Of a stretch of 64,000 nucleotides of DNA, positions 38,765 through 47,363 are shown piece after piece; position 1 is the first letter of the stretch, and every line of letters begins with the position of its first letter. The stretch is from NCBI GenBank assembly GCA_020849615.1, contig JADLFW010000012.1:218444-282443 (forward strand), read 5' to 3'. Under the pieces are notes generated by a model, which saw only the letters and a program-made list of their open reading frames with translations, had not been told where the DNA came from and made no database searches. The translations under genes and the position numbers were made by a program. This DNA comes from Phycisphaerales bacterium. Lineage in GTDB: Bacteria; Planctomycetota; Phycisphaerae; Phycisphaerales; UBA1924.

Positions 38765-39166
38765 ATGAGCACCGCTGGAGCCGCGGCGGCGGCCGCTGCA
38801 ATGGCCCGTCGGAAGCGTGAAGAGGAGGAAACCATGAGCGGGTACAGCCACGCCGACCTGGCCGAGGACTGGGAGTTCAAGATCCTGCGCTCGGCCACCA
38901 GCGCGTTCCGCGATCCGGCCCGCCTCCGTCAGGCCCTCGAAGCAGAGTCGCGCGCGGGTTGGGTCCTGGTTGAAAAGTTCGACAACCAGCGCGTGCGCCT
39001 GAAACGGCCCGCGTCCGCTCGTGCGGGCGACAGCTCGCTGGGCCTCGACCCGTACCGCACATCGTTCGGCATCAGCGAGGGCAGGCTGACCACGATGATC
39101 GTTGCCACCATTATTGGCTGCATCGCGGTGATCATGCTGATCATCTTTCTCGCCGTGCGCCCTTAG
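38765..39166 (+). CDS. Small tail-anchored membrane protein
   Basis: 133 aa from ATG 38765, with AAGGAG 6 nt upstream. The N-terminus is Ala-rich then highly charged (ARRKREEEE). The middle WEFKILRSATSAFRDPARLRQALEAE and GWVLVEKFDNQRVRLKRP resembles the small DUF4177-like fold. One C-terminal membrane helix follows (MIVATIIGCIAVIMLIIFLAV). The topology is tail-anchored with a cytosolic domain. The function is unknown. It separates the intact HAF/dockerin gene from its broken copy. Confidence 0.75.
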   Translation: MSTAGAAAAAAAMARRKREEEETMSGYSHADLAEDWEFKILRSATSAFRDPARLRQALEAESRAGWVLVEKFDNQRVRLKRPASARAGDSSLGLDPYRTSFGISEGRLTTMIVATIIGCIAVIMLIIFLAVRP

Positions 39167-39375
39167 CCGCGTGCCGTGGCCCCGCTGATCCTCCGCGAAG
39201 CCGTGCCCCGCCGCTTCTGCGGTCGTTAGCGGTTCGCGTCATCGCCGGGCCAAGTCCCGCGGACAACGGGATATCTCGGGTTGTGATCGGCGTTCTGCGC
39301 CGGCTCGGCTGTAGGTACCCGCCCGCGGTCGGGGGCCGTGCCGGGCCGGTCCCGCCCTTCCCGACGAGCGACGCC

Positions 39376-39642
39376 GCGGCCCAGTGGGTCGTGACGCAAC
39401 TGCACCCTGCCGGTGCACCGTCCTCCGTCGCCACAGGGATAGCCGGCGCGCAGCAGGTGGGCCAAGTCGGATTCCACGCGAGCCTTTGGAACGGCAGCGC
39501 GGACTCGTTGATCGACCTACACCCCGATGGCCCGTGAACCCACTCAGAGGCCCACGGCGTCTCCTACCCTGACCAGGCAGGGTTCGTCGCTGATATTGCC
39601 GATTATCACGCCACTCTCTGGCGCGGCAACGCGGCGCGTGGG
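39376..39642 (+). pseudogene. Broken HAF-like repeat gene (paralogue of 37410-38597)
   Basis: The frame from about 39376 reads QWVVTQLHPAG, GIAGAQQVGQVGFHASLWNGS and LIDLHPDG, matching the first unit of the gene at 37410. It then meets a TGA (39535-39537) and continues in the same frame as EAHGVSYPDQAGFVADIADYHATLWRGNAA, a second unit of the same kind. Signal peptide, further units and dockerin are missing. It is a decayed partial duplicate, broken by an in-frame stop and truncated at both ends. Confidence 0.8.
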
Positions 39643-39697
39643 GCCAAGACGCGAAAACGCCGCCGAGGTCTCTCGGCGACGTTCCCTGAAAACCAAA

Positions 39698-39723
39698 GGG
39701 CCGGTCGCTTTCGCAACCGGCCC
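39698..39723 (+). terminator. Hairpin before repeat copy 1
   Basis: GGGCCGGT and ACCGGCCC form a perfect 8-bp stem around a 10-nt loop. There is no U-run after it. Copy 2 of the 97-bp repeat also has a perfect hairpin at the same place, though with different stem bases. Confidence 0.5.
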
Positions 39724-39726
39724 GGC

Positions 39727-39823
39727 AATAGCGGGGGCAGGCGTTGGTATTCGCCTACGACCCCTGAACCCCGCCCGGCTCCCGTTCCGGTGGAGTTGGG
39801 ACGGGGTGCGGGAGGCGGCGTGA
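39727..39823 (+). repeat. 97-bp dispersed repeat, copy 1
   Basis: Shares 34 of the first 36 bases with 47696-47731 (core AATAGCGGGGGCAGGCGTTGG) and aligns without gaps for 97 bp to a common GGCGGCGTGA end. In the frame of the core it reads IAGAGVG.RLRP..P....FRW...GVR.AA-stop in both copies. Several differences between copies are synonymous (GGT/GGC, CCC/CCG, CGG/CGT, GGG/GGC). Here the frame is not continuous with the broken gene upstream. Confidence 0.7.
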
Positions 39824-40176
39824 GTCGTGGGTCCCCCACCGCCGCCGCTGGGCCACAACCTGCTGGGATTGTGACCAAGTGGCGGTGACGGTGGGCGGGG
39901 TAGGAACGACGGCCGGAAAAGTTCAATCTCACAACCAAATCGCGAACCTGCGATCGCCTTGCATTGATCTCGTCGTCCAGATCGCGAGGAATCTGATCAT
40001 CGAACAACGCGAGAGGTTTCTTGACCTGACCCAAGCGGTTGTTCCTTCGAGACCAATCGGGTAGTCTTCCTGTCCAAGCGCCCGAAGCCGTGACGATTCC
40101 CGGCGACAACCGCATGCTGCCAGACTCGACCGTATGGCCGGGGCACACAGGTGCAGTCCACAGGACGAGGTGAGCA
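39824..40176. other. Gene-free stretch upstream of the BNR-type lipoprotein
   Basis: 353 nt. The minus strand has a short protein-like patch around 39900-40060 (LALFDDQIPRDLDDEINARR) without a start or a recognisable family, possibly a decayed gene. Otherwise I see only the GAGGTGA ribosome binding site of the next gene near its end. Confidence 0.35.
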
Positions 40177-42657
40177 ATGGGATCGATACGCGATCGGATG
40201 GTTAGCGTTGTAAGCGCGGTGGGGATTCTGTCGGTACTTCTGAGTTGCTCTGGGGTGCAGGTTTACGACCTCAATCCCAACACGCCCGACGGCGAAACCA
40301 AGGGTCTCAGCAGTGCATCGACGGCGGGCTTGACCCTGCGCGTAGACGGGCGGCCGGACTACCTCTACGCGGTCACACTCAACGCCGGGGTGTACCGATC
40401 CATCCCGGCGGCCTTCGGCGGGGCCTGGGTGCAGTTGAACGCCTCACCGCCAGGAGCCTACTCGCTCGCGGTTGACCCACGAGATGTGAGGCACATCGTC
40501 GTCGGCGAGCGTGACGGCGACAGGGCCGACCCGGCGGCCAACACCGCTGGCGCGTGGGAGTCCCTGGACGGTGGCAACACCTGGGGCGGCTACCTTGATC
40601 CGCGGTCGCTGGACCCCCAGTGCGTCAGTCAGGCGGTCCCTTCGGTCGCCATCACCTCGAACGGAACCCTCGTGGCCGCCACCGATTGCGGCATCGCCTT
40701 CCGTCCAATCGGGGGCCAATGGGGCTTGGCCCAACTCCCCAGCGGGTTCCCGGCGGACCGCATTACCGCCGTCGCCGCGAGCCGAAGCCGGGTGTGGGCC
40801 CGCGACGGGCAGTACAACCTCGTGGTCTCGGATTCCGGCGCCGCCGTGTTCGCGAACGCGACGTCCCAGCCGCGCCCTGCGGCCCAGATCGCCGCCACCG
40901 GCGACAGTGCCTCGCTGGCCGCCTTCGACACGCTGGCCGTCATGGTGTGCCGGGGCGATACCGTGAACAGCGGCGCCCAGAACCTCACGCGGCTGATAAT
41001 GTACGACGCCGCCACGGATGCGTGGATCGACCAGGGGAGTGTCGCGGGGGCTGTCAACGGCAACGGCAACTTCTCCATCGGGCGGCGGTTCGTGAAGGCG
41101 TACACGATCGGGGAGGGCAGGCACTGGGGGAGCGAGCAGCAGCTGTACGTGTGCAACGCCCAGGAGGTATTTCGCGCGGTCGGCCGCAACAGGGACGGCA
41201 CGTTCGTGTTCGTGCGTGTGGCGGGGACCACCGTATCCGGCGGTGGATCGACCATTCCCAACTGGAAGGGGACGCTGCACCCCGACATCTGGGACTTCCA
41301 TCTCGCCCCCGACGAGTCGGCCGCCTGGGTCGCACACGACGGCGGCGTCGTTGAGACCCTTATGGACGGAAAAGGCTGGCACACGCGGTCAAACCGTCTC
41401 AACACCCACCACGTTCAGCACCTCTTCGTGCCCTTCGACGGGCACCACCTGGCCTACGGCACCCAGGACAACGACGCCTGGACGCACAACCAACCGGGCT
41501 TGGACTGGCAGACCACCGGGGGGATGCTCGGTGACTGCAACTTCGTTGCAGGTGACGCCGGGAAGGGCTCTGCGGCGCTGTTGGTGCGCGATGTTGGGAA
41601 CGCGGTCCTCACCGGCTTCGGGTCGGCGCTGCCCACCAGCGGGCAGGCGCAGGCGCCGGGAGTCGTCGTCAACAACGACCAGTTCTTCTTCCAGAGCCCC
41701 GTGGCATTCCGCTTCATCCAGACGCGCCAGGGCGAGCAGTTCGCCAACCCCCTTGACGCTGTCGTCCTGACCAGGATGCCCTTCACCTGGACCGACGCAA
41801 ACGGGCCGCAGATGATCAATGCTGGCGGCCAGCCCTTCGCGCTAGTTCGCAACCAGAACTTCGAGGTCGCTCCCGACGTAGCCGGCGGCACGGACACGGC
41901 CGCGTGGCAACTGGCGGCCGATAATCTGCCCGCCAATCCGCGTGCGTTCTGTGTCAGCGGAATGCGGAACGGGCCGGGTGCGCACACGGCACCGATCTAT
42001 TACCTGCTCGCCGGCAGCGCCGGCGCCCCCCGGCTCTTTCGGTCGGACGGGCAGGCCCAAGGGACCGCATGGACGCCGGTGCCCAACCAGCCCGCCCACA
42101 TCGTGGACAACGGCCTCGGGTACCGCAACGGCCCGGTGTTCGTCAACCCTTATGACGCGGACATGGTGTACGTCCTGACGACCGACGGTATCTTCGTCAG
42201 CACCAACGCGACCGACATGTTACCCACATTCGACCTCGATGGGCCGCTCTCGCAGCTGGTGAGCGGCAACGGGGCCTTCGACTTCAAGGCCGGCTTCCAG
42301 GGCGGCGACGGCACCAATGTCGATAAGGCGTTCCAAAACGGGAGTTGGCCGATGGAGACGCTCTCCGACATGGTGTTCGATCACGCCAACCCGACCCACG
42401 TGGCAGCGGCCTCGGCGTTCACGGGGGTTTTCGTCAACCTCGGCGACGGAGTGTGGCGCGACCTAAGCCCGTACCTCCCCAAGCCGCGCTCGTCGATCGT
42501 CAGCGTGGGACTGGTCGGCAACCAAGTTTACGTTGGAACTTTGGGGCGGGGCGTGCTACGGCTGGATGGAGTCAACAGGGCCCGTGGACTGCGCAAGCTT
42601 CCGGCGCCGGCGTCCGAGTCCGCCCCAAAGCCCCCTCGACCGCGACCGGATCAATAA
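40177..42657 (+). CDS. Large exported lipoprotein with BNR/Asp-box-like propeller
   Basis: 826 aa with GAGGTGA upstream of the ATG. The signal peptide ends in lipobox LLSC (residues about 21-24). The body is a beta-propeller type: one clear Asp-box AWESLDGGNTWGG near residue 130, and many segments of the kind DIWDFHLAPDESAAWVAHDGG, GVYRSIPAAFGGAWVQL and GVFVNLGDGVWRDLSPYL. Such repeats are found in sialidase-like and photosystem stability (Ycf48-like) folds; no catalytic set can be named. The C-terminus is Pro-rich. There is no dockerin. It faces the convergent collar protein gene 114 nt away. Confidence 0.75.
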   Translation: MGSIRDRMVSVVSAVGILSVLLSCSGVQVYDLNPNTPDGETKGLSSASTAGLTLRVDGRPDYLYAVTLNAGVYRSIPAAFGGAWVQLNASPPGAYSLAVDPRDVRHIVVGERDGDRADPAANTAGAWESLDGGNTWGGYLDPRSLDPQCVSQAVPSVAITSNGTLVAATDCGIAFRPIGGQWGLAQLPSGFPADRITAVAASRSRVWARDGQYNLVVSDSGAAVFANATSQPRPAAQIAATGDSASLAAFDTLAVMVCRGDTVNSGAQNLTRLIMYDAATDAWIDQGSVAGAVNGNGNFSIGRRFVKAYTIGEGRHWGSEQQLYVCNAQEVFRAVGRNRDGTFVFVRVAGTTVSGGGSTIPNWKGTLHPDIWDFHLAPDESAAWVAHDGGVVETLMDGKGWHTRSNRLNTHHVQHLFVPFDGHHLAYGTQDNDAWTHNQPGLDWQTTGGMLGDCNFVAGDAGKGSAALLVRDVGNAVLTGFGSALPTSGQAQAPGVVVNNDQFFFQSPVAFRFIQTRQGEQFANPLDAVVLTRMPFTWTDANGPQMINAGGQPFALVRNQNFEVAPDVAGGTDTAAWQLAADNLPANPRAFCVSGMRNGPGAHTAPIYYLLAGSAGAPRLFRSDGQAQGTAWTPVPNQPAHIVDNGLGYRNGPVFVNPYDADMVYVLTTDGIFVSTNATDMLPTFDLDGPLSQLVSGNGAFDFKAGFQGGDGTNVDKAFQNGSWPMETLSDMVFDHANPTHVAAASAFTGVFVNLGDGVWRDLSPYLPKPRSSIVSVGLVGNQVYVGTLGRGVLRLDGVNRARGLRKLPAPASESAPKPPRPRPDQ

Positions 42658-42771
42658 ACAAGTGACGTCGGCCCGCGCGCGACTTCGCCGAAAACAGTGC
42701 AAATGTAACGATGGGCAGAAGCCACAGACTTGTGGGAACGTCTTGCGAGGCGAGTGGTTGGGCCACCCGGC

Positions 42772-43947
42772 TTACGGATTTGTGGGATTCAGTGGCTTGG
42801 CTCGCATGAGATACACGACTGCCGCATTTCTTGGCCGCGTCTCCGGCCCTACGAGCGTGCCAGTGATTCTGGATGCGTCGGACGTGGACGTTCGACCAAT
42901 GTCCGCTTCACCGGCGACTGGAGCCAGCGTGTACTTCGAATCTGCTCCATTGCGGCCACCCCGGGAAAGTGTTGTGGAGTTCGACAACTCCCCCACCGAT
43001 TCTGCGTCGCGAGCGACATAGTGAAGATGTGGGTGAGAGTGCTGTGCGATCTGATCTGCCTGAATCTCTCCCAACATTCCGGACCCTTTCCCGAGTCCCC
43101 GCAGGAACAGCCCCCGGTAGTCCGGAACGCCAAACATGGCGCCGCTGCCACCGTACGTGTTGCCGATGACTTGGAACAGCTCTGGGTACTCAGCTTTGCT
43201 GACGACTCTTCCGTCACAGACTATCCAGCCCCGATCAACGTACTTGCGGGCTTCAATCTCGCCCCCCGCAAACGCGACAACCGACCCAATGGGCGGAGCG
43301 ACCGCGCCGATCGCGGCTTCGCTGACCGACGACCGCACTTGACCTATTCCCCTTTCGAGCTGTTCCAGTGCTTTCGCAACAAACTCGGCGTCCGCCGTCT
43401 TGTCCGAGACTTGCTGCAACCGCTCCCTGGCTTCGTTCGCCGACCGTGCCATCTCCTCGCTCTTTGCGATCGCGGTAGAAAGCTGCGCCTGCGCCGTCGC
43501 CGTATCCGCTTTGACCGCATCAAGCTCTTTCCGAAGCGAGCTAGCAATACTCACGGATTCTGCGAATCCTCTCCTGTCATTCTCCATTTGTTGCAGTTGC
43601 TCAGCGGCGTCGCGTCTGAGCTGTTGGATGATATCGCTCCCACGTTCCTTCACATCCATCAACCCATCACGGGTTGACATCAACGTGAATAGACTGGCAA
43701 GCATTGGTACCGACAGGACCACGGCTGCAACGCCCATTGCGACCTGCATAAAAGTCTTGAGGCGTTCGACCCGATCCTCGAAGTACCGTCGTTGTTGCAG
43801 GTCGCAGCAACACCCGCAATGCCCGGCCTGATTGGCCATGCAAGACGACCCCGCACCGCGAGCCCCAGCCGGAGCGTGACCTGCACCGTCGCCCGATTCG
43901 CTTGCATTCTTGTCGGGCTGGCCAGTTGGTTCATCGTTGTTGCACAT
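42772..43947 (-). CDS. Membrane-anchored coiled-coil protein with phage tail-collar domain
   Basis: 391 aa. The first 50 residues are polar and Cys-rich (GHCGCCCDLQQRR). A single membrane helix follows at 66-88 (VAMGVAAVVLSVPMLASLF), then a long heptad-rich region to about 205 (QLRRDAAEQLQQMEND; AQLSTAIAKSEEMARSANEA). The C-terminal 170 residues are a tail-collar domain: PPIGSVVAFAGG, GWIVCDGRVVSKAEYPELFQVIG, VPDYRGLFLRGLGKGSG and ETRPRNAAVVYLMRA. Collar domains normally cap phage tail fibres. Here one is placed on a membrane stalk. It overlaps the upstream lipoprotein gene by 17 nt, and the DNA is visibly less GC-rich than most of the window. Confidence 0.85.
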   Translation of the reverse strand: MCNNDEPTGQPDKNASESGDGAGHAPAGARGAGSSCMANQAGHCGCCCDLQQRRYFEDRVERLKTFMQVAMGVAAVVLSVPMLASLFTLMSTRDGLMDVKERGSDIIQQLRRDAAEQLQQMENDRRGFAESVSIASSLRKELDAVKADTATAQAQLSTAIAKSEEMARSANEARERLQQVSDKTADAEFVAKALEQLERGIGQVRSSVSEAAIGAVAPPIGSVVAFAGGEIEARKYVDRGWIVCDGRVVSKAEYPELFQVIGNTYGGSGAMFGVPDYRGLFLRGLGKGSGMLGEIQADQIAQHSHPHLHYVARDAESVGELSNSTTLSRGGRNGADSKYTLAPVAGEADIGRTSTSDASRITGTLVGPETRPRNAAVVYLMRAKPLNPTNP

Positions 43948-45433
43948 GGGACCCTTCTTGATTGCGCGAGCCGTCTGACTTCGCAGGCTCGCTGTCGAGC
44001 GGTGTCAGCGGCATCTCTCCGGCCGGAGCGATGCCGCCCGGTGATGACTGCTTCCGGCGTTCTTCTTCGAGCATCAGCTCACGCACGAGCGCGGGCGGCC
44101 GGCGGCCGGTCAGTTTGTCCTCAAGCTTGGTCACATCACCCGGCCGTCTGAGAACACCCGTCCACCACGCATACGTGTCCAGCATCACGCGCGTGAAGTT
44201 GCTGAACGACATCACCTGGCCGATCACCGTCATCCACTCGCCGTCCGCCGCATGTTCCGGGCCTGAAGTCGCGCCTGCGATCGCGAGCAGGTCGGACTGC
44301 GTCTGTCTGCGGCGGTCAAGCGCCTCGTGAGCGTTCCAAGGACCCTGTAGCTTGTTCCAACGATCCGAGAAGTTCACGTCCACGCGACGCCACTGAAACT
44401 TGCCGATGCGTCCCCCGGTCACGTTCTGCTGGCTGCTGGAGTACGCGGCGTCCAAGCCGACCTGTTGAAACTCTGAGATCGCGCTCGCCCAGTCCGACAG
44501 CTGCGCTGACCTCAGCGATGCTCTCAGCCGCAGGTACTTCCTCAGACTAGAAGAACTGGTGTAGGCAATCTCCTTGGCTTGAAGAAGGTAGGTGGACACA
44601 CCGGCGAGCTTGAGACTCTTCAAGGACCCTGGCGACGCCTCTTCGATGTCGAGCAGGGACGTAGCGGCGTCCATACTGAAGAATGGGATCACGATCCTCA
44701 CCCCGCCAAGAATGACGTAGCCTTCTACCTCCGTGTTGCTTGCCGCGCTTGCACTCCCAAACGGGACCGCCGAGACCGACATCCTGCCGAGTTCATTGTT
44801 GCGCCACCGGGCCACGATGATGCCAGGATGGGCGCTTGCGGCTCTAATCTCGCGGCTGAGTTGATCGATGCGGATGCGAACAAGGGACGCCTCTGCTTGC
44901 CGAGCGGCGATCTCTCCGCGAATAGTGCTGAGGAACTTATCCAGCTCGACCTCTCCGGGGCCGCCAACACCGCTGGCCGGCTTCCTATCCCGACTCTCGG
45001 CCTTCTTGAACCGCTCGATCAGGGCGATTGCCTTCCGCTCCAGGGACGCGATCGCGGCAGCGGCTTCCATCAGCCGGGACTGGGCGAGATCGTGCTCCTC
45101 GATGAGCTGCTTGAGGTTGGACACCTCTTGGGCGAAATCGCGTCCTTGGGGCGCGGACTCGCCGATTAGCACGAAGCTTTTCGTGTCGTAGGAGATCCCC
45201 AGCAGGCTCTGCTGCTCGGACTCCTCGATCATGTGGTACATGATCCCCGGCGCGGGCGTCCCGACCAAGCCGGCGATCGAGAGCAGCTCGGTCTGGGAGA
45301 CGACCGTGCCGCTGTAGGTGCGGCTCTCGGAGGTGATTCCCGTGAGGCTCGTGCTCATGGGGCCGCGCTTGTTGGCGGAGCACGCGGCGAGCCCCAGGAG
45401 GCAGACTGACGCCAGTGTCACCCGGCCGATCAT
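43931..45433 (-). CDS. Coiled-coil lipoprotein of unknown function
   Basis: 500 aa. Lipobox LAAC at residues about 15-18. There is a long helical region around residues 100-200 with coiled-coil character (EVSNLKQLIEEHDLAQSRLM; IAARQAEASLVRIRIDQLSR). A beta-rich middle follows (VEGYVILGGVRIVIPFFSMD), then more helices and a polar C-terminus. No known family is recognised. The 17-nt overlap with the collar protein gene shows that the two are coupled, and both have extended coiled coils, so they may form one envelope complex. Codon use is less GC-biased than the flanks. Confidence 0.75.
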   Translation of the reverse strand: MIGRVTLASVCLLGLAACSANKRGPMSTSLTGITSESRTYSGTVVSQTELLSIAGLVGTPAPGIMYHMIEESEQQSLLGISYDTKSFVLIGESAPQGRDFAQEVSNLKQLIEEHDLAQSRLMEAAAAIASLERKAIALIERFKKAESRDRKPASGVGGPGEVELDKFLSTIRGEIAARQAEASLVRIRIDQLSREIRAASAHPGIIVARWRNNELGRMSVSAVPFGSASAASNTEVEGYVILGGVRIVIPFFSMDAATSLLDIEEASPGSLKSLKLAGVSTYLLQAKEIAYTSSSSLRKYLRLRASLRSAQLSDWASAISEFQQVGLDAAYSSSQQNVTGGRIGKFQWRRVDVNFSDRWNKLQGPWNAHEALDRRRQTQSDLLAIAGATSGPEHAADGEWMTVIGQVMSFSNFTRVMLDTYAWWTGVLRRPGDVTKLEDKLTGRRPPALVRELMLEEERRKQSSPGGIAPAGEMPLTPLDSEPAKSDGSRNQEGSHVQQR

Positions 45434-45498
45434 GCTACGTGTCCCATACTGAATCCAGGTCGGGAGGGTCGAGTCATGGCAATGAGCGACTCCGACAT

Positions 45499-45606
45499 TC
45501 AGTCATCCTCGCACGAGTTCCCGTACAGGTTCAGGAACTCCAGGTAATCGGAGAAATCCACGAGACCGTCCTTGCGTAGTCCGGCAGCAATGGCGGCCGT
45601 CGCACG
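45499..45606 (-). pseudogene. Orphan dockerin fragment
   Basis: The reading frame directly after the PfkB kinase TGA encodes AAGLRKDGLVDFSDYLEFLN followed by LYGNSCEDD and a stop. The half-dockerin motif DGLVDFSDYLEFLNLY is nearly identical to that of the protein at 37410-38597. It has no start codon, no partner motif and no Gly-Cys end. It is the 3' relic of a lost dockerin gene, now abutting the kinase. Confidence 0.7.
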
Positions 45607-46662
45607 TCATTCACCTTCAAGAAAGTCGCCACGACGACGTACGCGATCCCAAACGTCCTCCCACGACCTCACGCCGGTCCAACCACCGATAGATTCCAAT
45701 GAGAATGCTGCGGCGGCGTTCCCAGCCATTGCACACGCTCTAAGTCCGTGATTGCGGGCGTATGCGGCCAGGAAACCTGCGCACCAGACGTCGCCTGCTC
45801 CCGTAGGATCGCGAACATTTACGTGCACTTCCGACTGCACCTGCATTGCGAGGCGAGGGGTGTCAGCTTCCGGCAGCGACCCATCTACAAAGCAACCTTG
45901 CTCCCTCGACTTCACGCAAACCAAAGGCACATCGTACTTGTCCTGCAGCGCCTCCGCCAGTTCTGACCCAGTCGCCCGTTCCATCCCGAGCAGTGCTCTT
46001 GCTTCGAAGTCGCTGGGAAACAACATGTCGAGGCTAGTCAAGAAGCTCTTCATTTGATCCCGCCATCCACCTTCGCCGAGAACCGGCGATGGTGCAAGAT
46101 CGGCGGACACAGTACGTCCCGCTTCCTGCAGTGCTCCTATCCAGCCCTGAATACGATAATCAAGCACAGCGTCCCGTGATTCGACTCCTTGCGTGCCGAT
46201 TCCGGCGAAGTGAATGTGATCGCACTGTGCGATGCATTTCTCCACTGCTGGCAAGACCAGATCGGCGAAGGTCACGGTCGTCGCTTCTCCTGGATGGAAA
46301 AGGAAGCACCTGTCCTTTCGACCTTCGTCCGGGTACACAAAGGACACACATGTGGCCGCTGTGGTTGCGGGGTCGACAATCACTGAATCTTCGTGACGCA
46401 ATAGCTGCTTCTTTCGGATTTGGCCGAGGAGTGCACGGTCGCCAGAAGACGTCCCCACGCGAGTGACCAGGCAGGACTCAATCCCCATCTGGTGTAGGGC
46501 AAACGCGCAATTGAGAGCCATCCCACCGGCGTGCACTTCGACCCCATGCGCCATTCGTTCTGATTTGCCTTTTGCTGGGCGAATGGCCTCGTAAGAGCTT
46601 AATCCCGTGACAATACAATCGATTGCTGATGTACCCACCACTACGACGCTGCGATTCGGCAT
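45607..46662 (-). CDS. PfkB-family carbohydrate kinase
   Basis: 351 aa. The PfkB signatures are present: VHAGGMALNCAFALHQMGIESCLVTRVG with GTSSGD near the N-terminus, and the C-terminal DPTGAGDVWCAGFLAAY containing the catalytic Asp of the GAGD motif. The opening VVVVGTSAIDCIV suits a ribokinase-like fold. It phosphorylates a sugar or nucleoside hydroxyl; the substrate is unknown. It overlaps the truncated SUMF1-like gene upstream by 22 nt. Its DNA is less GC-rich than the core, suggesting acquisition by transfer. Confidence 0.88.
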   Translation of the reverse strand: MPNRSVVVVGTSAIDCIVTGLSSYEAIRPAKGKSERMAHGVEVHAGGMALNCAFALHQMGIESCLVTRVGTSSGDRALLGQIRKKQLLRHEDSVIVDPATTAATCVSFVYPDEGRKDRCFLFHPGEATTVTFADLVLPAVEKCIAQCDHIHFAGIGTQGVESRDAVLDYRIQGWIGALQEAGRTVSADLAPSPVLGEGGWRDQMKSFLTSLDMLFPSDFEARALLGMERATGSELAEALQDKYDVPLVCVKSREQGCFVDGSLPEADTPRLAMQVQSEVHVNVRDPTGAGDVWCAGFLAAYARNHGLRACAMAGNAAAAFSLESIGGWTGVRSWEDVWDRVRRRGDFLEGE

Positions 46663-46985
46663 TGGGCCTCCTTGGCTGTCGCTAGATCGGTCCGAGCCTG
46701 ACGCACAGGGTCGGCGTGGACACAGTCATTTACGGCTTGCGGGGATCGTAAAGGTTCAATCAAATCCAACAACGTCACCGCGCTCAATAGGTCGGCGTAT
46801 TGACCCTCGGTCGCCGCGAACACCCCGATGTCAATCGGGCAACTCACCGCTCCGCATGCACCACTGTCGGCCGGATTCCCCGCATCCCCCACCGACACCG
46901 TCTCGATGTTGACTTGCGCGGCCGCGTTCAGGGCCACGCAGACGGCCAGCGCCAACCACTTCACCGTCCAGCGCATTCGAAGCAT
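46641..46985 (-). CDS. Truncated formylglycine-generating-enzyme-like (SUMF1) secreted protein
   Basis: 114 aa from ATG 46985 (GGAGG 7 nt upstream). Signal peptide VKWLALAVCVALNAAAQ. Then VNIETVSVGDAGNPADSG and IGVFAATEGQYADLLSAV, the start of planctomycete SUMF1/FGE-like exported proteins (usual pattern VNIETV.VG..GN and IG.YEVT..QY..FLNAVA). The family normally continues for 200 or more residues, but here it stops as an unrelated tail runs into the PfkB gene. The catalytic cysteines are gone, so it is a broken gene unless the short form has another role. Confidence 0.65.
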   Translation of the reverse strand: MLRMRWTVKWLALAVCVALNAAAQVNIETVSVGDAGNPADSGACGAVSCPIDIGVFAATEGQYADLLSAVTLLDLIEPLRSPQAVNDCVHADPVRQARTDLATAKEAQCRIAAS

Positions 46986-47363
46986 CCCGCTGCCTCCTCT
47001 ACGTAGGATCAGCCAGCGTACCCGGGGATCGCCACGGACGCGAGGGGGAATCGCCAGGGCCGCAGCAGATGCAGATGCCTCCGGGCCCACGAGACGGGCC
47101 ACTGGTAGAGCAGGAAGCGCCGGCCCGTGCTGAACTTCCGCCACAGTTCTGGAGCCCAGCTTCCGGCTGTACTCAGTGCCAACGGCGGTAGGACTGGTGT
47201 CCGACCAGCGGATAAAGCGCACAAAGGTGATCCACAAATCTGTGGACTCGTGGCCTGTCGGTACTGCACGACGACTTCCGGCCCAGAATCTATTGATCAG
47301 GCCGTGGTCGCCGGTTTAGCCTCGACGATGGTTCCGGGGGCGGCTCAGAAAGGCGGTGCCCGA
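46986..47363. other. Gene-free divergent spacer
   Basis: 378 nt between the truncated SUMF1-like gene and the RyR-domain gene. It holds one palindrome, TCCACA-AATC-TGTGGA at 47231-47246, that could be an operator. Both strands have short open frames with no recognisable domain or good ribosome binding site. The DNA changes here from less GC-rich back to GC-rich. Confidence 0.4.
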
